Counted from the stretch's first letter, positions 34,641 through 44,185 are shown. The stretch is DNA of 64,000 nucleotides from an uncultured Muribaculaceae bacterium (GCA_934675575.1 CAKUQQ010000004.1:62001-126000), one strand, 5' to 3'. The notes: generated by a model from the letters alone, not told the origin. Numbers and translations are program-made.

Positions 34641-36416
34641 TCAGTCGTTTGCCTTTGCAATCTTCTCCTCGTCTATCTTGAGGCACAACTCCTCAAGCTG
34701 GCCTGGCTCAAGTGCGCTCGGAGCATCAAGCATCACGTCGCGGCCCGAATTGTTCTTCGGGAATGCTATGCAGTCGCGAATGCTGTCAAGCCCTGCCAAT
34801 ATCGACACAAAGCGGTCGAGACCGAATGCCAAGCCTGCGTGCGGCGGTGCGCCATACTTGAACGCGTTCATCAAGAACCCAAATTGTGCCTCGGCACGCT
34901 CTGGAGTGAAGCCCAAAATCTTGAACATCTCCTCCTGCAAGTTGGTGTCGTGGATACGCAGACTTCCGCCGCCCACTTCTATACCGTTGCACACAAAGTC
35001 GTATGCCTTGGCGCGCACCTTCTCCGGGTGAGTCTCAAGCAGCGGTATGTCGTCGGGGTTTGGCATGGTGAAGGGGTGGTGCGTGGCCATAAGCCTTTGC
35101 TCCTCGTCGCTCCACTCAAACAGTGGGAAGTCAACAATCCACAAGCACTTAAACACGTTTTTGTCGCGAAGTCCCAGACGGTCGCCCATCTCCAAGCGCA
35201 ACGAGCAAAGCTGAATGCGTGTCTTGTTGGCGTTGTCACCGCTCAAAATCAGCACAAGGTCGCCGTCTTTTGCGCCCATCACCTGCTTTATTTCATTGAG
35301 CACATCGGCAGAATAGAACTTGTCGATGCTGCTCTTCACTGTGCCGTCGGCATTATATTTGATATACACCAGACCCTTGGCTCCGATTTGCGGTTTCTTC
35401 ACAAATTCTGTAATCTGGTCGAGTTGCTTGCGAGTGTAGTTGGCGCAGCCTGGCACACAAATTCCGCCTATGTAGGCAGCTTCGTCAAACACCTTGAAGT
35501 CGCCCTTGCCGGCAAATGCGTCTTTCAGCTCCACAAACTCCATGCCGAAGCGCAAGTCTGGCTTGTCGCTTCCAAAGCGTTTCATGGCTTCATGCCAAGT
35601 CATCTGCTGCAACTTTGGCAACTCAACGCCTCTAATCTCCTTGAACAGGTGGCGCGCCATGTCCTCAAAAATCTCAAGCACGTCGTCTTGGTCCACGAAG
35701 CTCATCTCGCAGTCAATCTGCGTGAACTCCGGCTGGCGGTCAGCGCGCAAATCCTCGTCGCGGAAACATTTTGCTATCTGGAAGTAGCGGTCAAAGCCCG
35801 ACACCATGAGCAGCTGCTTCAGCGTTTGCGGACTCTGCGGCAAAGCATAGAACTGGCCTGGGTTCATGCGCGAAGGCACCACAAAGTCGCGTGCACCTTC
35901 TGGCGTGCTACCTATGAGAATTGGGGTCTCCACCTCTATGAAGTTGCGTGAATCAAGGAAATTGCGAATCAATATGGTCATGCGGTGGCGCAACTCCAGA
36001 TTTTTGCGCACACAAGAGCGGCGCAAGTCAAGATAGCGATACTTCATGCGTATGTCATCGCCGCCGTCGGTGTTGTCCTCTATGGTGAATGGTGGCGTCT
36101 GGCTCACGCTGAGCACATTCAGCTCCGATGCTATGATTTCAATGTCGCCAGTAGGCAAATTCTCGTTTTTGCTTTGACGCTCACTCACGTTGCCTTTCAC
36201 CTGAATGCAATATTCACGACCCAGTTTGTTGGCACGCTCACACAAGGCTGCGTCGCTCGACTCGTCGAACACAAGCTGAGTTATTCCATAACGGTCACGC
36301 AGGTCAACGAAGGTCATGCCTCCCATTTTGCGTGTGCGCTGCACCCAACCTGCCAGCGTAACGGTTTCGCCAGCATTGGCAAGGCGAAGCTCTCCACAAG
36401 TTTTAGTTCTATACAT
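34641..36416 (-). CDS. aspS: Aspartyl-tRNA synthetase
   Basis: A 591-residue protein of the bacterial AspRS type. The N-terminal OB anticodon-binding domain ([22 protein letters not shown]) is followed by the class II catalytic core: motif 2 around [18 protein letters not shown], the inserted GAD domain (about residues 290-420), and motif 3 [16 protein letters not shown]. It attaches Asp to tRNA-Asp; a non-discriminating role with GatCAB is possible but cannot be decided. It leads a minus-strand operon with the Nif3 and zinc-ribbon genes. Confidence 0.97.
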   Translation of the reverse strand: MYRTKTCGELRLANAGETVTLAGWVQRTRKMGGMTFVDLRDRYGITQLVFDESSDAALCERANKLGREYCIQVKGNVSERQSKNENLPTGDIEIIASELNVLSVSQTPPFTIEDNTDGGDDIRMKYRYLDLRRSCVRKNLELRHRMTILIRNFLDSRNFIEVETPILIGSTPEGARDFVVPSRMNPGQFYALPQSPQTLKQLLMVSGFDRYFQIAKCFRDEDLRADRQPEFTQIDCEMSFVDQDDVLEIFEDMARHLFKEIRGVELPKLQQMTWHEAMKRFGSDKPDLRFGMEFVELKDAFAGKGDFKVFDEAAYIGGICVPGCANYTRKQLDQITEFVKKPQIGAKGLVYIKYNADGTVKSSIDKFYSADVLNEIKQVMGAKDGDLVLILSGDNANKTRIQLCSLRLEMGDRLGLRDKNVFKCLWIVDFPLFEWSDEEQRLMATHHPFTMPNPDDIPLLETHPEKVRAKAYDFVCNGIEVGGGSLRIHDTNLQEEMFKILGFTPERAEAQFGFLMNAFKYGAPPHAGLAFGLDRFVSILAGLDSIRDCIAFPKNNSGRDVMLDAPSALEPGQLEELCLKIDEEKIAKAND

Positions 36417-36606
36417 ATATAGTTAAATTATTAATTTTTCGTCTTTTTTCCTCTCGATTGCCATGACGCGTAGCACCACTCTGCCGCCACACATTCTGCA
36501 CCGCAATCCTTAGTACAAAATTAATACATTTCCACCACACACATCAGCCATTTCAATTAAAATATGCGGCATTTGCAGAGTTTTACGCAAATTTCTCCCA
36601 AAATGA

Positions 36607-36638
36607 TTTGCATAAACAAAAAAAAGTCGTACCTTTGC
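36607..36638 (+). promoter_or_regulatory. Promoter of the tRNA-Pro gene
   Basis: TTTG at 36607-36610 and TACCTTTGC at 36630-36638, 19 bp apart, predicting a start about 20 nt before the tRNA. Confidence 0.75.
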
Positions 36639-36664
36639 AACGCAATTACGAAAGTAAGGCATCT

Positions 36665-36738
36665 CGGGGTGTAGCGCAGTTGGTTAGCGCGCCTGCTTTG
36701 GGAGCAGGAGGTCCCAAGTTCGAATCCTGGTACCCCGA
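36665..36738 (+). tRNA. tRNA-Pro (anticodon TGG)
   Basis: A 74-nt cloverleaf without encoded CCA. The acceptor stem CGGGGTG pairs with TACCCCG, with one G-U pair. The anticodon stem CCTGC/GCAGG encloses the loop TTTGGGA with anticodon TGG, and the T-loop GTTCGAATC is standard. It has its own promoter and terminator and is transcribed divergently from aspS. Confidence 0.97.
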
Positions 36739-36742
36739 CAAC

Positions 36743-36780
36743 AAAAAAAAGACGTTGAGTGTTTCAACGTCTTTTTTTTG
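36743..36780 (+). terminator. Terminator of tRNA-Pro
   Basis: An 8-bp stem GACGTTGA (36751-36758) with TCAACGTC (36764-36771), extended by the flanking A-run and T-run. Confidence 0.9.
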
Positions 36781-36811
36781 TCCTTATCGGACCAATTGCA
36801 AAGCAACCATA

Positions 36812-36958
36812 TAAAAAAGTAAATCCTCGATTACACATCGGGGATTGCTTAACTAATTAACCTTCTAATACCATTAACATAAACCTTAAACAATGAAAGT
36901 GAAAACCGTCGTCACGACGCCTGTCATTTCATAACCTTAAAAACTAATACCATGAAAA
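36812..36958 (-). ncRNA. Candidate small RNA (about 145 nt), minus strand
   Basis: A minus-strand unit with its own -7 box (36972-36964) and a terminator (stem 36846-36837 with 36831-36822, then a U-run at 36818-36813). No open frame longer than about nine codons was found inside. It carries two copies of ATGGTATTAG followed by AAGGTTA, and a short hairpin CGTCG-TGA-CGACG in the middle. The layout is that of a free-standing Bacteroidales RNA; I suspect similarity to a known Bacteroidales RNA family such as Bacteroidales-1, but could not test it. It converges with tRNA-Pro: the two terminators are some 30 bp apart. Confidence 0.5.
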
Positions 36959-36963
36959 CTGAT

Positions 36964-36972
36964 GCAAAGATA
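36964..36972 (-). promoter_or_regulatory. -7 promoter box of the candidate small RNA
   Basis: TATCTTTGC on the minus strand, with a TTG about 17 bp upstream. No coding gene follows on this strand before aspS, more than 500 bp away and beyond a terminator. Confidence 0.55.
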
Positions 36973-37223
36973 CACGTTTTTATGTTATACAACATACTTT
37001 TCAAGCACCATTTTTCAAGTTTAACTAAATTTTAACATTTTTACTCCAAAAAACTTACGAAAGCACAACAAAACACCGGCAAAAACGCACAAATCGAAAC
37101 ACCGCCCCCCCCAAAAAAAACAAAAAAAACTGCCCATCTGCACAACACATGCAGACGGACAGCAACATATAATAAGTCGAAAGATAAGTGTTCTTAATCA
37201 ATCACGCAATAACCCAACTTTCG
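36973..37223. other. Intergenic spacer between the small RNA and glpC
   Basis: AT-rich sequence without an open frame or further promoter that I can support. It ends in a homopolymer block (C8 at 37105-37112, then A8-C-A8 to 37129) that forms the U-tract of the glp terminator. Confidence 0.5.
37113..37162 (-). terminator. Terminator of the glpABC operon (minus strand)
   Basis: A 13-bp imperfect stem (37162-37150 with 37142-37130) followed, on the minus strand, by a U-run from the A8-C-A8 tract, then G8. Confidence 0.75.
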
Positions 37224-38483
37224 TCATTTCACGCCATTGAGCTTCATCGTTTTTTCCACATCAAGGGCTTGAGCAATCAGTGAAATTGGATTTTCCACCT
37301 TCACTCCTGTTGACATCTCAATTTGCCATTTGCAAGTCTCGCAGTCAGTTGCCACACAGTCTGGCGCAACCTCCTCTATCTGCTTAAACAGCGACGAGCC
37401 CACGGCTTGCGAGTTCTTGTAATTCTCTTTTTTGAATCCGTATGTTCCGGCAATGCCGCAGCACTGGCTGTCGAGCATCACGAAATCTATGTTAGGAATC
37501 ATCTTGAGTAATTCGGTGCTATACACCACCCAACCCATGCGCTCCATGTGGCATGCGCTGTGATATGCCACGCGCTTCTTGAAGTCGTCGCGGAATGCCA
37601 GCTTCACCTTGCCCGACTCCACGAGACGGTAGATGAAACGTGTGGCAAGCGAAATATTGCTTCTCACGTCGGAATTGTCAATGCCGAGCAAGTTGGGATA
37701 CTCATCACGCATGGTAAATGTGCATGTGGAGCTTGTGGTGAGCACAGTGCGGCCGTCAATCTCCACAGCCTTGCGTATGTTGTCGATGTTGAGCTGGCCC
37801 TGACGCTTTGCCTGACCCGACATGCCGTTGGCTATGAGAGCCACGCCACAGCATTTCTCCTTCTCAAGCAGGTCAACGCCATAGCCTATGGCATTCATTA
37901 TCTTCACGAAGTCCTTGCCAAGCTGCGGAAAGTTGTAGTTCACATAGCAGCCGTGGAAATAGCTCACGCGCTTGCTGAACTTCTGCTGTTCTGCCTTGGC
38001 GTTTTTCTTGAACCATGTCACAAACTTCTGTGAGCTGTAGGCTGGGAATGAGCGGTGCTTGTCAATGCCCATCACGCCATGCAGCACTTGCTTCGTCACG
38101 CCCAAGCCGAGCACCGCGTTGGCCACAGGAGCCACCATGTTGGCCATAGTGCCCACGATGTCGGTATTGGCGAGCATCATGTCGCGCAAAATCGGGCGGT
38201 GGGTGCTATATTTGATGCGAGCGGCCTGAATCATTTCGCCTATCTGCACGCCTTCGGGGCAAGCCACCTCACAGCGGCGGCAGTTCAAGCACAGTTTCAG
38301 AGCCTCGTCAAAGAATTTCGGGTCTTTCAGGCGATAACGCTCATTGTCAGGACCAGCCTGCTTAGGACCCGGATATTTAGGCTCAATGGTTGCTATTGGG
38401 CAATAAACCGTGCATATAGAGCACTTGAGACACTTCTCAAGGTTGTTTATACTTAGATTTTTTAATTGTGTTGCTTCTGCCAT
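37224..38483 (-). CDS. glpC: Anaerobic glycerol-3-phosphate dehydrogenase subunit C
   Basis: A 419-residue protein. The N-terminus has two [4Fe-4S] motifs (CLKCSICTVYCP near residues 18-29 and CLNCRRCEVACP near 67-78). Two CCG (heterodisulfide-reductase type) domains follow, with CCGVALIANG and CCGIAGTYG. In E. coli GlpC anchors GlpAB and passes electrons to menaquinone. There are no clear membrane helices, as usual for GlpC. Last gene of the operon, 12 bp after glpB. Confidence 0.96.
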   Translation of the reverse strand: MAEATQLKNLSINNLEKCLKCSICTVYCPIATIEPKYPGPKQAGPDNERYRLKDPKFFDEALKLCLNCRRCEVACPEGVQIGEMIQAARIKYSTHRPILRDMMLANTDIVGTMANMVAPVANAVLGLGVTKQVLHGVMGIDKHRSFPAYSSQKFVTWFKKNAKAEQQKFSKRVSYFHGCYVNYNFPQLGKDFVKIMNAIGYGVDLLEKEKCCGVALIANGMSGQAKRQGQLNIDNIRKAVEIDGRTVLTTSSTCTFTMRDEYPNLLGIDNSDVRSNISLATRFIYRLVESGKVKLAFRDDFKKRVAYHSACHMERMGWVVYSTELLKMIPNIDFVMLDSQCCGIAGTYGFKKENYKNSQAVGSSLFKQIEEVAPDCVATDCETCKWQIEMSTGVKVENPISLIAQALDVEKTMKLNGVK

Positions 38484-38495
38484 GACTGCACCTTT

Positions 38496-39734
38496 CTATT
38501 TTAAAATGTTGTTTGAAACCTGAAGAGCAGTGAGCATGTCAACTCCTGTCCCGTCGGCAAGTTTAATATAATTGTGCCCACTCAGCACTGCGCCTGCAGC
38601 AAACACGTTGTCCACCGTCTTACCACCTTTTTTCACGTGCAGCGTGGCATCGGTCGAAACTCCAAATTCCATATATGGCTGTGCCTCATAGGTGCACTCC
38701 TTGGTCCAGTCGTGGCGGCCGTCGGTGGCATCTACGTCAAACCCGAACACCGGCTCATACACGCCTTGGTAGTTCGACTCCAGGCCATGACTCATAAACG
38801 AGCCTGTGGCAAGCACAAACTGCTGTGCCGATATGGTCTCTTCGGTGAGCTTTGCGGTGCTCACACTCACCAGCTTGCTGCCGTCAAACTTGCCACCAGT
38901 CACCTGGTCGCCCACAAGCACCGTGCCGCCAAGGTTATGGAAACGCTTGCGCAGCATGTTTTGCACTCTCACACCCGGCACCAGCGGCGGCAGTGTGGCT
39001 GCAAGCTGCACCTTGGCATTCACCAGCTCGGCGAGCTTGCTCACAGCCTCGGCATCGGCAAGGCCAAGCACAGCCGGCAGGAGCACCGTCTCGCCCTCTG
39101 AAGCCACGTTGTTCACTCCCTGGGCAAGTTGTTGCAGCTCGGCATCGTCGTTGAGCACCTTGGCAAGGTTTGCCGAGCGCATTTCGCTTGCGCTGCGGCG
39201 CGCTTTGTCGAGGCTCGGCGTGGTCACAGCCTTCACCTCCACCTTTGCACCAAGTTTGCGGAGACCTGCCACCACAAATTTTGTTGGATAGTCCAAATAT
39301 CCCGCTATGTTCACCACCTTGATGTTCTCAGCCGGCAATTTGCCGTCGGCATCGGCGGTCAGCATCTCATCTATCGTGAGCCATGCCGGCTTCAGTGCAC
39401 CCATAGGCGTCAGTCTGAAGTGATTGGCGGCAGCATCGCCTTTCACGGCAATGCCGGCATCGGCCAGCAAGCGTTTTGCTTCGGCAGCGGCAGCTGCCAC
39501 ATCGGCCACCTTGGCATAAGGGTGGCAAGGCGCCAGAGCCGAAACGGCTTCAAGAGGATTTTTCACAACGCTGCCGTTTGCGTCATATCCCAGCAATTCA
39601 AATGAGCCGGGGTTGAAGTGAAGGCTACTCTGGCCAAACGACACTATGCACACCTTCTTTCCGTTCTCGGCAAGTTTAATGCCGCAAGTCAGGCCGCTAA
39701 GGCCACCACCTATAATAACAACATCAAATTTCAT
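38496..39734 (-). CDS. glpB: Anaerobic glycerol-3-phosphate dehydrogenase subunit B
   Basis: A 412-residue flavoprotein subunit. The N-terminal FAD motif VVIIGGGLSGLTCGIKLAENGKK and the following SFGQSSLHFNPGSFELLGYD are typical of GlpB, as are the C-terminal GVSTDATLHV and NVFAAGAVLSGHNYIKLADGTGVD. It overlaps glpA by four bases (ATGA), so translation is probably coupled. Confidence 0.95.
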   Translation of the reverse strand: MKFDVVIIGGGLSGLTCGIKLAENGKKVCIVSFGQSSLHFNPGSFELLGYDANGSVVKNPLEAVSALAPCHPYAKVADVAAAAAEAKRLLADAGIAVKGDAAANHFRLTPMGALKPAWLTIDEMLTADADGKLPAENIKVVNIAGYLDYPTKFVVAGLRKLGAKVEVKAVTTPSLDKARRSASEMRSANLAKVLNDDAELQQLAQGVNNVASEGETVLLPAVLGLADAEAVSKLAELVNAKVQLAATLPPLVPGVRVQNMLRKRFHNLGGTVLVGDQVTGGKFDGSKLVSVSTAKLTEETISAQQFVLATGSFMSHGLESNYQGVYEPVFGFDVDATDGRHDWTKECTYEAQPYMEFGVSTDATLHVKKGGKTVDNVFAAGAVLSGHNYIKLADGTGVDMLTALQVSNNILK

Positions 39735-41365
39735 TTTGCCAGTCCTCCTTTGTTTTGTGCGAATTTATCAAGACCGCACAGACCCTCGTAAATTGTTGCA
39801 GCGAGCTGGGCTTCGCTCAGGGTTGCGCCCCAAGCCACAGGCTTCATGCCTTTCCATCGCTCGTTCATAAAATCGGCCAAATCGGCGGCGCACTTGTCGG
39901 CATCGTCAGCTTCCATCAAGCCGCAAAGCACGTTCGAAGCCCTGCATGCGCAAAGCTCGCCCTGACAGGTGCCCATGCCCATGCGGGTGCGGCGGCGCAA
40001 GTTCGTGAGGTTGTGCACATGCAGCTCATTGTAGGCATATTTCACCTCGCCCACACTCACATTCTCGCACTCACACACCAGAGCGTCGTCTATCACATCG
40101 CCGGTCGGTATCTCTTTTGCCAATGTGCCGTGACGGCCCTCGGCTGCCCTTTGAGCCACTGTGTAGTGGTGGGCGCGCGCCTCCTCTTCGTTTCCTTCAG
40201 AACCGGGAAGCGGAGTGGTAGCAGTGGCACACTTCTGCGCATTGCCAAGTTTCTTGCATGCAAGGTCGGTTGCGTCTTCAGCCATCTGGCGATAAGTCAT
40301 CATCTTTCCGCCGGTTATGGTTATCAGTCCGGCCAATCCGTCACGCTCATCATGGTCAAGACACACAATGCCACGGCTGATGCTGCGTCCCGATGGGTCG
40401 TTGTCGCTAGCCACCAGTGGGCGAACTCCGGCATAAGCCCTGATTACGCGAGTGCTTGCCAGCGCCGGAGCGAGTTTCTCGCCCTCGGTGAGCAGCACCT
40501 GCACCTCCTCGTCGGTCACGCGCATGTCGTCTATCTGGTCAAATGGCACGCGGTCGCTCGTGGTGCCTATCACACACACAGCGTCGTCAGGCACCAGAAT
40601 GTCGGCATTGGCAGGCTTGCGGCAGCGGTTTATCACCATATTGTTCACACGATGTCCGAAAATGAGCAATGCCCCCTTGGCTGGGAACATGTTGATGTCG
40701 ATGCCGGCCTTCTTGGCCACGAGGTGACCCCAAATGCCGGCGGCATTTATCGTCACCTTGGCATAAGCCTCTGTTATTTCGCCGGTGTGGTTGTTGCGCA
40801 GTTTCACGCCCACCACCCTCGTTTGGTCTATTATGAAGTCCACCACTTCGTGATAAGTGAGTGTCTTTGCGCCGTGCAGACGCGCATCAAGCACGTTGGC
40901 CACAGTCAGGCGGAATGGGTCAACCGAAGCGTCGGGTACTTTCACCGCGCCTATCAGCGTGGGGTTAACGGCAGGCTCCATGCGCTTGGCAAGCTCCGGG
41001 TCTATCGCCTCGGCGTTTATTCCTGCTTTCAAGCACGCCTCCACAAAAGTTTTTTGATAGGCAAGGTCGTCTTCCGGCAATGTTATGAACAGACCCTCTG
41101 TTTCCTCCACGCAGTTTGACGCAATCTTGCGCAAAATCATATTTTCCTTAATACATTCGGCAGCCGACTCTCCGTCAGTCACTGCATAGCGGGCACCGCT
41201 GTGCAGCAAGCCGTGGTTGCGGCCTGTGGCACCCACCGTGAAGTCCTGACGCTCCACAAGAAGCACCTTCAGTCCACGCATAGCGCAGTCGCGAGCTGTT
41301 CCGGCACCGGTGATTCCGCCACCAATAACGATTACATCGTATTGCTTGTCATTTTGCTTAACCAT
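39731..41365 (-). CDS. glpA: Anaerobic glycerol-3-phosphate dehydrogenase subunit A
   Basis: A 544-residue catalytic subunit that oxidises sn-glycerol 3-phosphate to dihydroxyacetone phosphate under anaerobic conditions. The FAD-binding VIVIGGGITGAGTARDCAMRG is near residues 10-31, followed by GATGRNHGLLHSGARYAV. The C-terminus carries a BFD-like [2Fe-2S] region with LVCECENVSVGE and MGTCQGELCAC. First gene of the operon glpABC. It is divergent from the GlpR-type gene across a 445-bp control region containing its promoter. Confidence 0.96.
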   Translation of the reverse strand: MVKQNDKQYDVIVIGGGITGAGTARDCAMRGLKVLLVERQDFTVGATGRNHGLLHSGARYAVTDGESAAECIKENMILRKIASNCVEETEGLFITLPEDDLAYQKTFVEACLKAGINAEAIDPELAKRMEPAVNPTLIGAVKVPDASVDPFRLTVANVLDARLHGAKTLTYHEVVDFIIDQTRVVGVKLRNNHTGEITEAYAKVTINAAGIWGHLVAKKAGIDINMFPAKGALLIFGHRVNNMVINRCRKPANADILVPDDAVCVIGTTSDRVPFDQIDDMRVTDEEVQVLLTEGEKLAPALASTRVIRAYAGVRPLVASDNDPSGRSISRGIVCLDHDERDGLAGLITITGGKMMTYRQMAEDATDLACKKLGNAQKCATATTPLPGSEGNEEEARAHHYTVAQRAAEGRHGTLAKEIPTGDVIDDALVCECENVSVGEVKYAYNELHVHNLTNLRRRTRMGMGTCQGELCACRASNVLCGLMEADDADKCAADLADFMNERWKGMKPVAWGATLSEAQLAATIYEGLCGLDKFAQNKGGLAK

Positions 41366-41512
41366 CGCTGATCGTCAATATTGTTTATTCAAGTTTTTGT
41401 TTCATTTTGTAATCAAAAGAACGAACCTCCAGCATTAGGAGATTCCACATATTTCCATTCGAAGGCAGGTTTATCACTACCAAAACGAAACACTTTTTCT
41501 TTTGGTTCGCAA

Positions 41513-41544
41513 CAAAATTAGGCACTATTTTGAAACCAACAAAA
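41513..41544 (-). promoter_or_regulatory. Promoter of glpABC
   Basis: On the minus strand TTTTG at 41544-41540 and TAATTTTG at 41520-41513 with 19 bp between. The leader before the glpA ATG is about 140 nt. Confidence 0.7.
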
Positions 41545-41706
41545 TTTTTGTGCGATTTTTTACACATTTATTTTTCACCCAAACTTGCAGCCACACAGCA
41601 AAATCCGCAATCTGCTCCTTCTCGTCGTCATTGCACCCAATATAATAATGTAGTTAATTTTTGCAAAAACAACTTTCCGAAAACAAAATAATCAAAAAAA
41701 ATAACG

Positions 41707-41715
41707 TACTTTTGC
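41707..41715 (+). promoter_or_regulatory. -7 promoter box of the GlpR-type regulator gene
   Basis: TACTTTTGC on the plus strand, about 95 bp before the ATG at 41811; the -33 element is not clear. Confidence 0.6.
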
Positions 41716-41724
41716 AACGAAAGG

Positions 41725-41755
41725 AATTGAAAGTCACAACGAGTTGGTTTCAATT
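41725..41755. promoter_or_regulatory. Candidate operator for the GlpR-type regulator
   Basis: A perfect inverted repeat AATTGAAA (41725-41732) and TTTCAATT (41748-41755) with a 15-bp spacer, just downstream of the predicted start site of the regulator gene. Position suits autoregulation; no second copy was found beside the glpA promoter. Confidence 0.4.
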
Positions 41756-41810
41756 TATTTCGCAAACATAACAAGCATCATTCACTTTCAAACAAACACC
41801 AAGCAGAATT

Positions 41811-42575
41811 ATGACTAAGGAAGAACGTCACTCTTTCATCAACGATATACTCCTCAAGCAAGGCTCAATACCGGTTTCGGAACTTGCCGAAATGCTCGAA
41901 GTGTCGGCAGTAACCATTCGCAAGGATTTAACTGAAATGGAGAAAGAGAGCAAGCTCTACCGCAGTCATGGCAAAGCCATTCTCATCAACCCCTACATCA
42001 ACAACCGCTCGGTAAACATCAAGGAGAAAATCAACGTTGATGAGAAGCAACTCATTGGCCACGAAGCCGCAAAGCTCATAACCGTTGACGACAGCATAAT
42101 ACTCGCCTCCGGCACCACCGTGCATGCGCTGGCCAACAGCATTCATACCAACGAACGGCTCACAGTGGTCTCGGCTTCGCTCCCGGCCTCGATGGCTCTG
42201 GCGCAAAACGAAAGTGTCAACATCATTCAGCTTGGCGGCTGGCTCCGCCACAGCAGCCTCTCGGTCACGGGACAATACTGCAAGCAAATCCTCAACGACT
42301 GCTCATTCAGCAAGCTCTACATGGGTGTTGACGGCATCGACTTTGAGTATGGCCTCACCACTACCGACATTCGTGAAGCCGAGCTCAACCGCAGCATGAT
42401 GGAGTCTGCCCAAAAGACAATCGTACTTGCCGACTCATCTAAATTCGGCCGCCGTGGTTTTGCCAAAATCTGCAATATGGAGGACGTTGACATCATTATC
42501 ACCGACGCCGGCATATCGCCCAAAAACGCTGCTGCCGTCGAAGCCCTCGGCATAGAATTAATTATTGCACAATAA
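41811..42575 (+). CDS. DeoR-family regulator, probable glycerol-3-phosphate repressor
   Basis: A 254-residue protein. The N-terminal DeoR helix-turn-helix (about residues 5-60, with GSIPVSELAEMLEVSAVTIRKDL) is followed by a DeoR C-terminal sensor domain with IILASGTTVHALA, IIQLGGWLRHSSLSVTG, KLYMGVDGIDFEYGLTT and IVLADSSKFGRRGF. The GlpR assignment rests on its divergent position to glpABC; the DeoR family also covers sugar phosphates. It probably binds the inverted repeat at 41725. Confidence 0.87.
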   Translation: MTKEERHSFINDILLKQGSIPVSELAEMLEVSAVTIRKDLTEMEKESKLYRSHGKAILINPYINNRSVNIKEKINVDEKQLIGHEAAKLITVDDSIILASGTTVHALANSIHTNERLTVVSASLPASMALAQNESVNIIQLGGWLRHSSLSVTGQYCKQILNDCSFSKLYMGVDGIDFEYGLTTTDIREAELNRSMMESAQKTIVLADSSKFGRRGFAKICNMEDVDIIITDAGISPKNAAAVEALGIELIIAQ

Positions 42576-42762
42576 ACACACACGCTTGCCAGTGCTATTT
42601 GAAAAAAACTGGCTGCCAAAACACACCCAGGCCTTAAATACACACACAAATATTCTATAACTCAACTTCAGCATTCCGCATCTGCCACCCCAACCGGCTC
42701 TTGCGGACTGTTGTTTTAATCGTTTTTAGGCACAAAGACGGCTTCGTTTCACTAAAAATCCG

Positions 42763-42770
42763 TAACTTTG
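42763..42770 (+). promoter_or_regulatory. -7 promoter box of rlmN
   Basis: TAACTTTG, 30 bp before the rlmN start codon. The 225-bp spacer upstream holds no other recognisable element. Confidence 0.55.
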
Positions 42771-42800
42771 TAATCTATTTATATTTAGACATCAAATTCA

Positions 42801-43883
42801 ATGGAAATCAAGAATAAGCAACGCAAGCCGCTCGCCGGCATGACACTCGACGACCTGCGCAAGGTCACTGCCGACCTTGGCATGCCTCGTTTCGTGGCCA
42901 CACAGCTGGCTCAATGGATTTATGGCAAACGTGTCAACTCCTTCGACGAGATGCGAAACATCTCCAAGGCCAACCGCGAGCTACTCGACAAAGACTACAA
43001 AGTGGGGCTTTATGCCCCAGCCAGTGCGCAGAAAAGTGAAGACGGCACTGTAAAATACCTTTTCAAGGCCGGCGAGGAGCAGGCCGTGGAGTCGGTATAT
43101 ATTCCTGAGGACGACCGCAGCACGCTCTGCATCTCGTCGCAAAAAGGCTGCCGCATGAACTGCTACTTCTGCATGACTGGCCATCAGGGATTTCACGGAC
43201 AACTCACAGCCAACCAAATCATCAACCAGGTGCTCAGCGTACCAGAGTCGGCAAGTCTGACGAATGTGGTGTTTATGGGCATGGGCGAGCCGTGCGACAA
43301 CCTCGACAACGTGATGAAGGCAATAGAAATCCTCACCGCCGACTGGGGTCTTGCGTGGAGCCCAAAGCGTGTCACCGTGTCAACCGTGGGACTGAAGCCA
43401 GGACTGAAAAAGCTCGTTGAGGAAACAAACGTGCACATAGCCGTGAGCGTTCACAATGCAGTGCCTGAGGAGCGCATGCAGATGATGCCAATAGAGCGCG
43501 TATATCCCATAAAAGAAGTGCTTGAGATGCTTGGCAAATATGACTTCGCCCACCAACGCCGCCTCTCCATAGAGTACATCATGTGGCAATGGTTCAACGA
43601 CGACATTTCTCACGCCGAGGCTTTGCGCGAAATCATTCCCGATGAGCACGTGAGAGTTAACCTGATACGCTATCACATGATTCCGGGCATACCCAAGCTG
43701 CGCACATCGAGCGACGAGCGCATGACGCAATTCCGCGACTATCTCAATGGTCACGGCGTGACTTGCACCATACGCCGCAGCCGTGGCGAGGACATTTCGG
43801 CAGCCTGCGGCATGCTTGCCGGCAAAGTGAAAGGCAAGCCCAGTGCAGCCCCAAGCAAAGACAAAGACAAGCAAGAGCAATAA
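42801..43883 (+). CDS. rlmN: 23S rRNA (adenine2503-C2)/tRNA (adenine37-C2)-methyltransferase
   Basis: A 360-residue radical SAM enzyme that methylates A2503 of 23S rRNA and A37 of some tRNAs. The cluster-binding motif GCRMNCYFCMTG (Cys117, 121, 124) is intact, as are VVFMGMGEPCDN, the SPKRVTVSTVG segment and the C-terminal CGMLAGK with the second reactive Cys. The C-terminal ~15 residues are a Lys/Asp-rich tail. Terminated by the strong hairpin at 43952. Confidence 0.96.
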   Translation: MEIKNKQRKPLAGMTLDDLRKVTADLGMPRFVATQLAQWIYGKRVNSFDEMRNISKANRELLDKDYKVGLYAPASAQKSEDGTVKYLFKAGEEQAVESVYIPEDDRSTLCISSQKGCRMNCYFCMTGHQGFHGQLTANQIINQVLSVPESASLTNVVFMGMGEPCDNLDNVMKAIEILTADWGLAWSPKRVTVSTVGLKPGLKKLVEETNVHIAVSVHNAVPEERMQMMPIERVYPIKEVLEMLGKYDFAHQRRLSIEYIMWQWFNDDISHAEALREIIPDEHVRVNLIRYHMIPGIPKLRTSSDERMTQFRDYLNGHGVTCTIRRSRGEDISAACGMLAGKVKGKPSAAPSKDKDKQEQ

Positions 43884-43951
43884 GCCGCTGTGGCGCATAA
43901 AGCGCCCACCGCACACCAAGAGCCACACATTAATATAAAAAGAAACAACTT

Positions 43952-43993
43952 AGCAGCCGTGTGCCACAAGGAGTGGCACACGGCTGCTTTTTC
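43952..43993 (+). terminator. Terminator after rlmN
   Basis: A perfect 16-bp stem (43952-43967 with 43973-43988), a 5-nt loop and a T-run; the strongest terminator in the window. Confidence 0.95.
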
Positions 43994-44177
43994 ATTGCAC
44001 AAACCTTAAAAATCGCCCCAAAAACGCCACATAGCCGCCATAGCCCTATTAACTTTTGATAGCCAAAACAAGCAGCAAAACGCATTAATTTAACTCATTT
44101 TTGCCAAAATGACGTTTTAGAAACTATTTTTAACGATTAAACACAAGTTTTTTATGCTCCAGTTCAAAAAAAGTAAC

Positions 44178-44185
44178 TACTTTTG
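44178..44185 (+). promoter_or_regulatory. -7 promoter box of the inositol-phosphate synthase gene
   Basis: TACTTTTG at 44178-44185, about 65 bp before the ATG. Confidence 0.6.

Larger units (their letters stand above)
41366..41810. other. Divergent control region between glpA and the GlpR-type gene
   Basis: It holds the glpABC promoter (41513-41544), the regulator's -7 box (41707-41715) and the inverted repeat (41725-41755). No gene is supported inside. Confidence 0.6.

Noticed and set aside
39755..41119. 454-codon plus-strand open frame opposite glpA
   Set aside because: Glp genes are full-length with all motifs; the opposite frame is His/Cys-rich nonsense typical of antisense frames.
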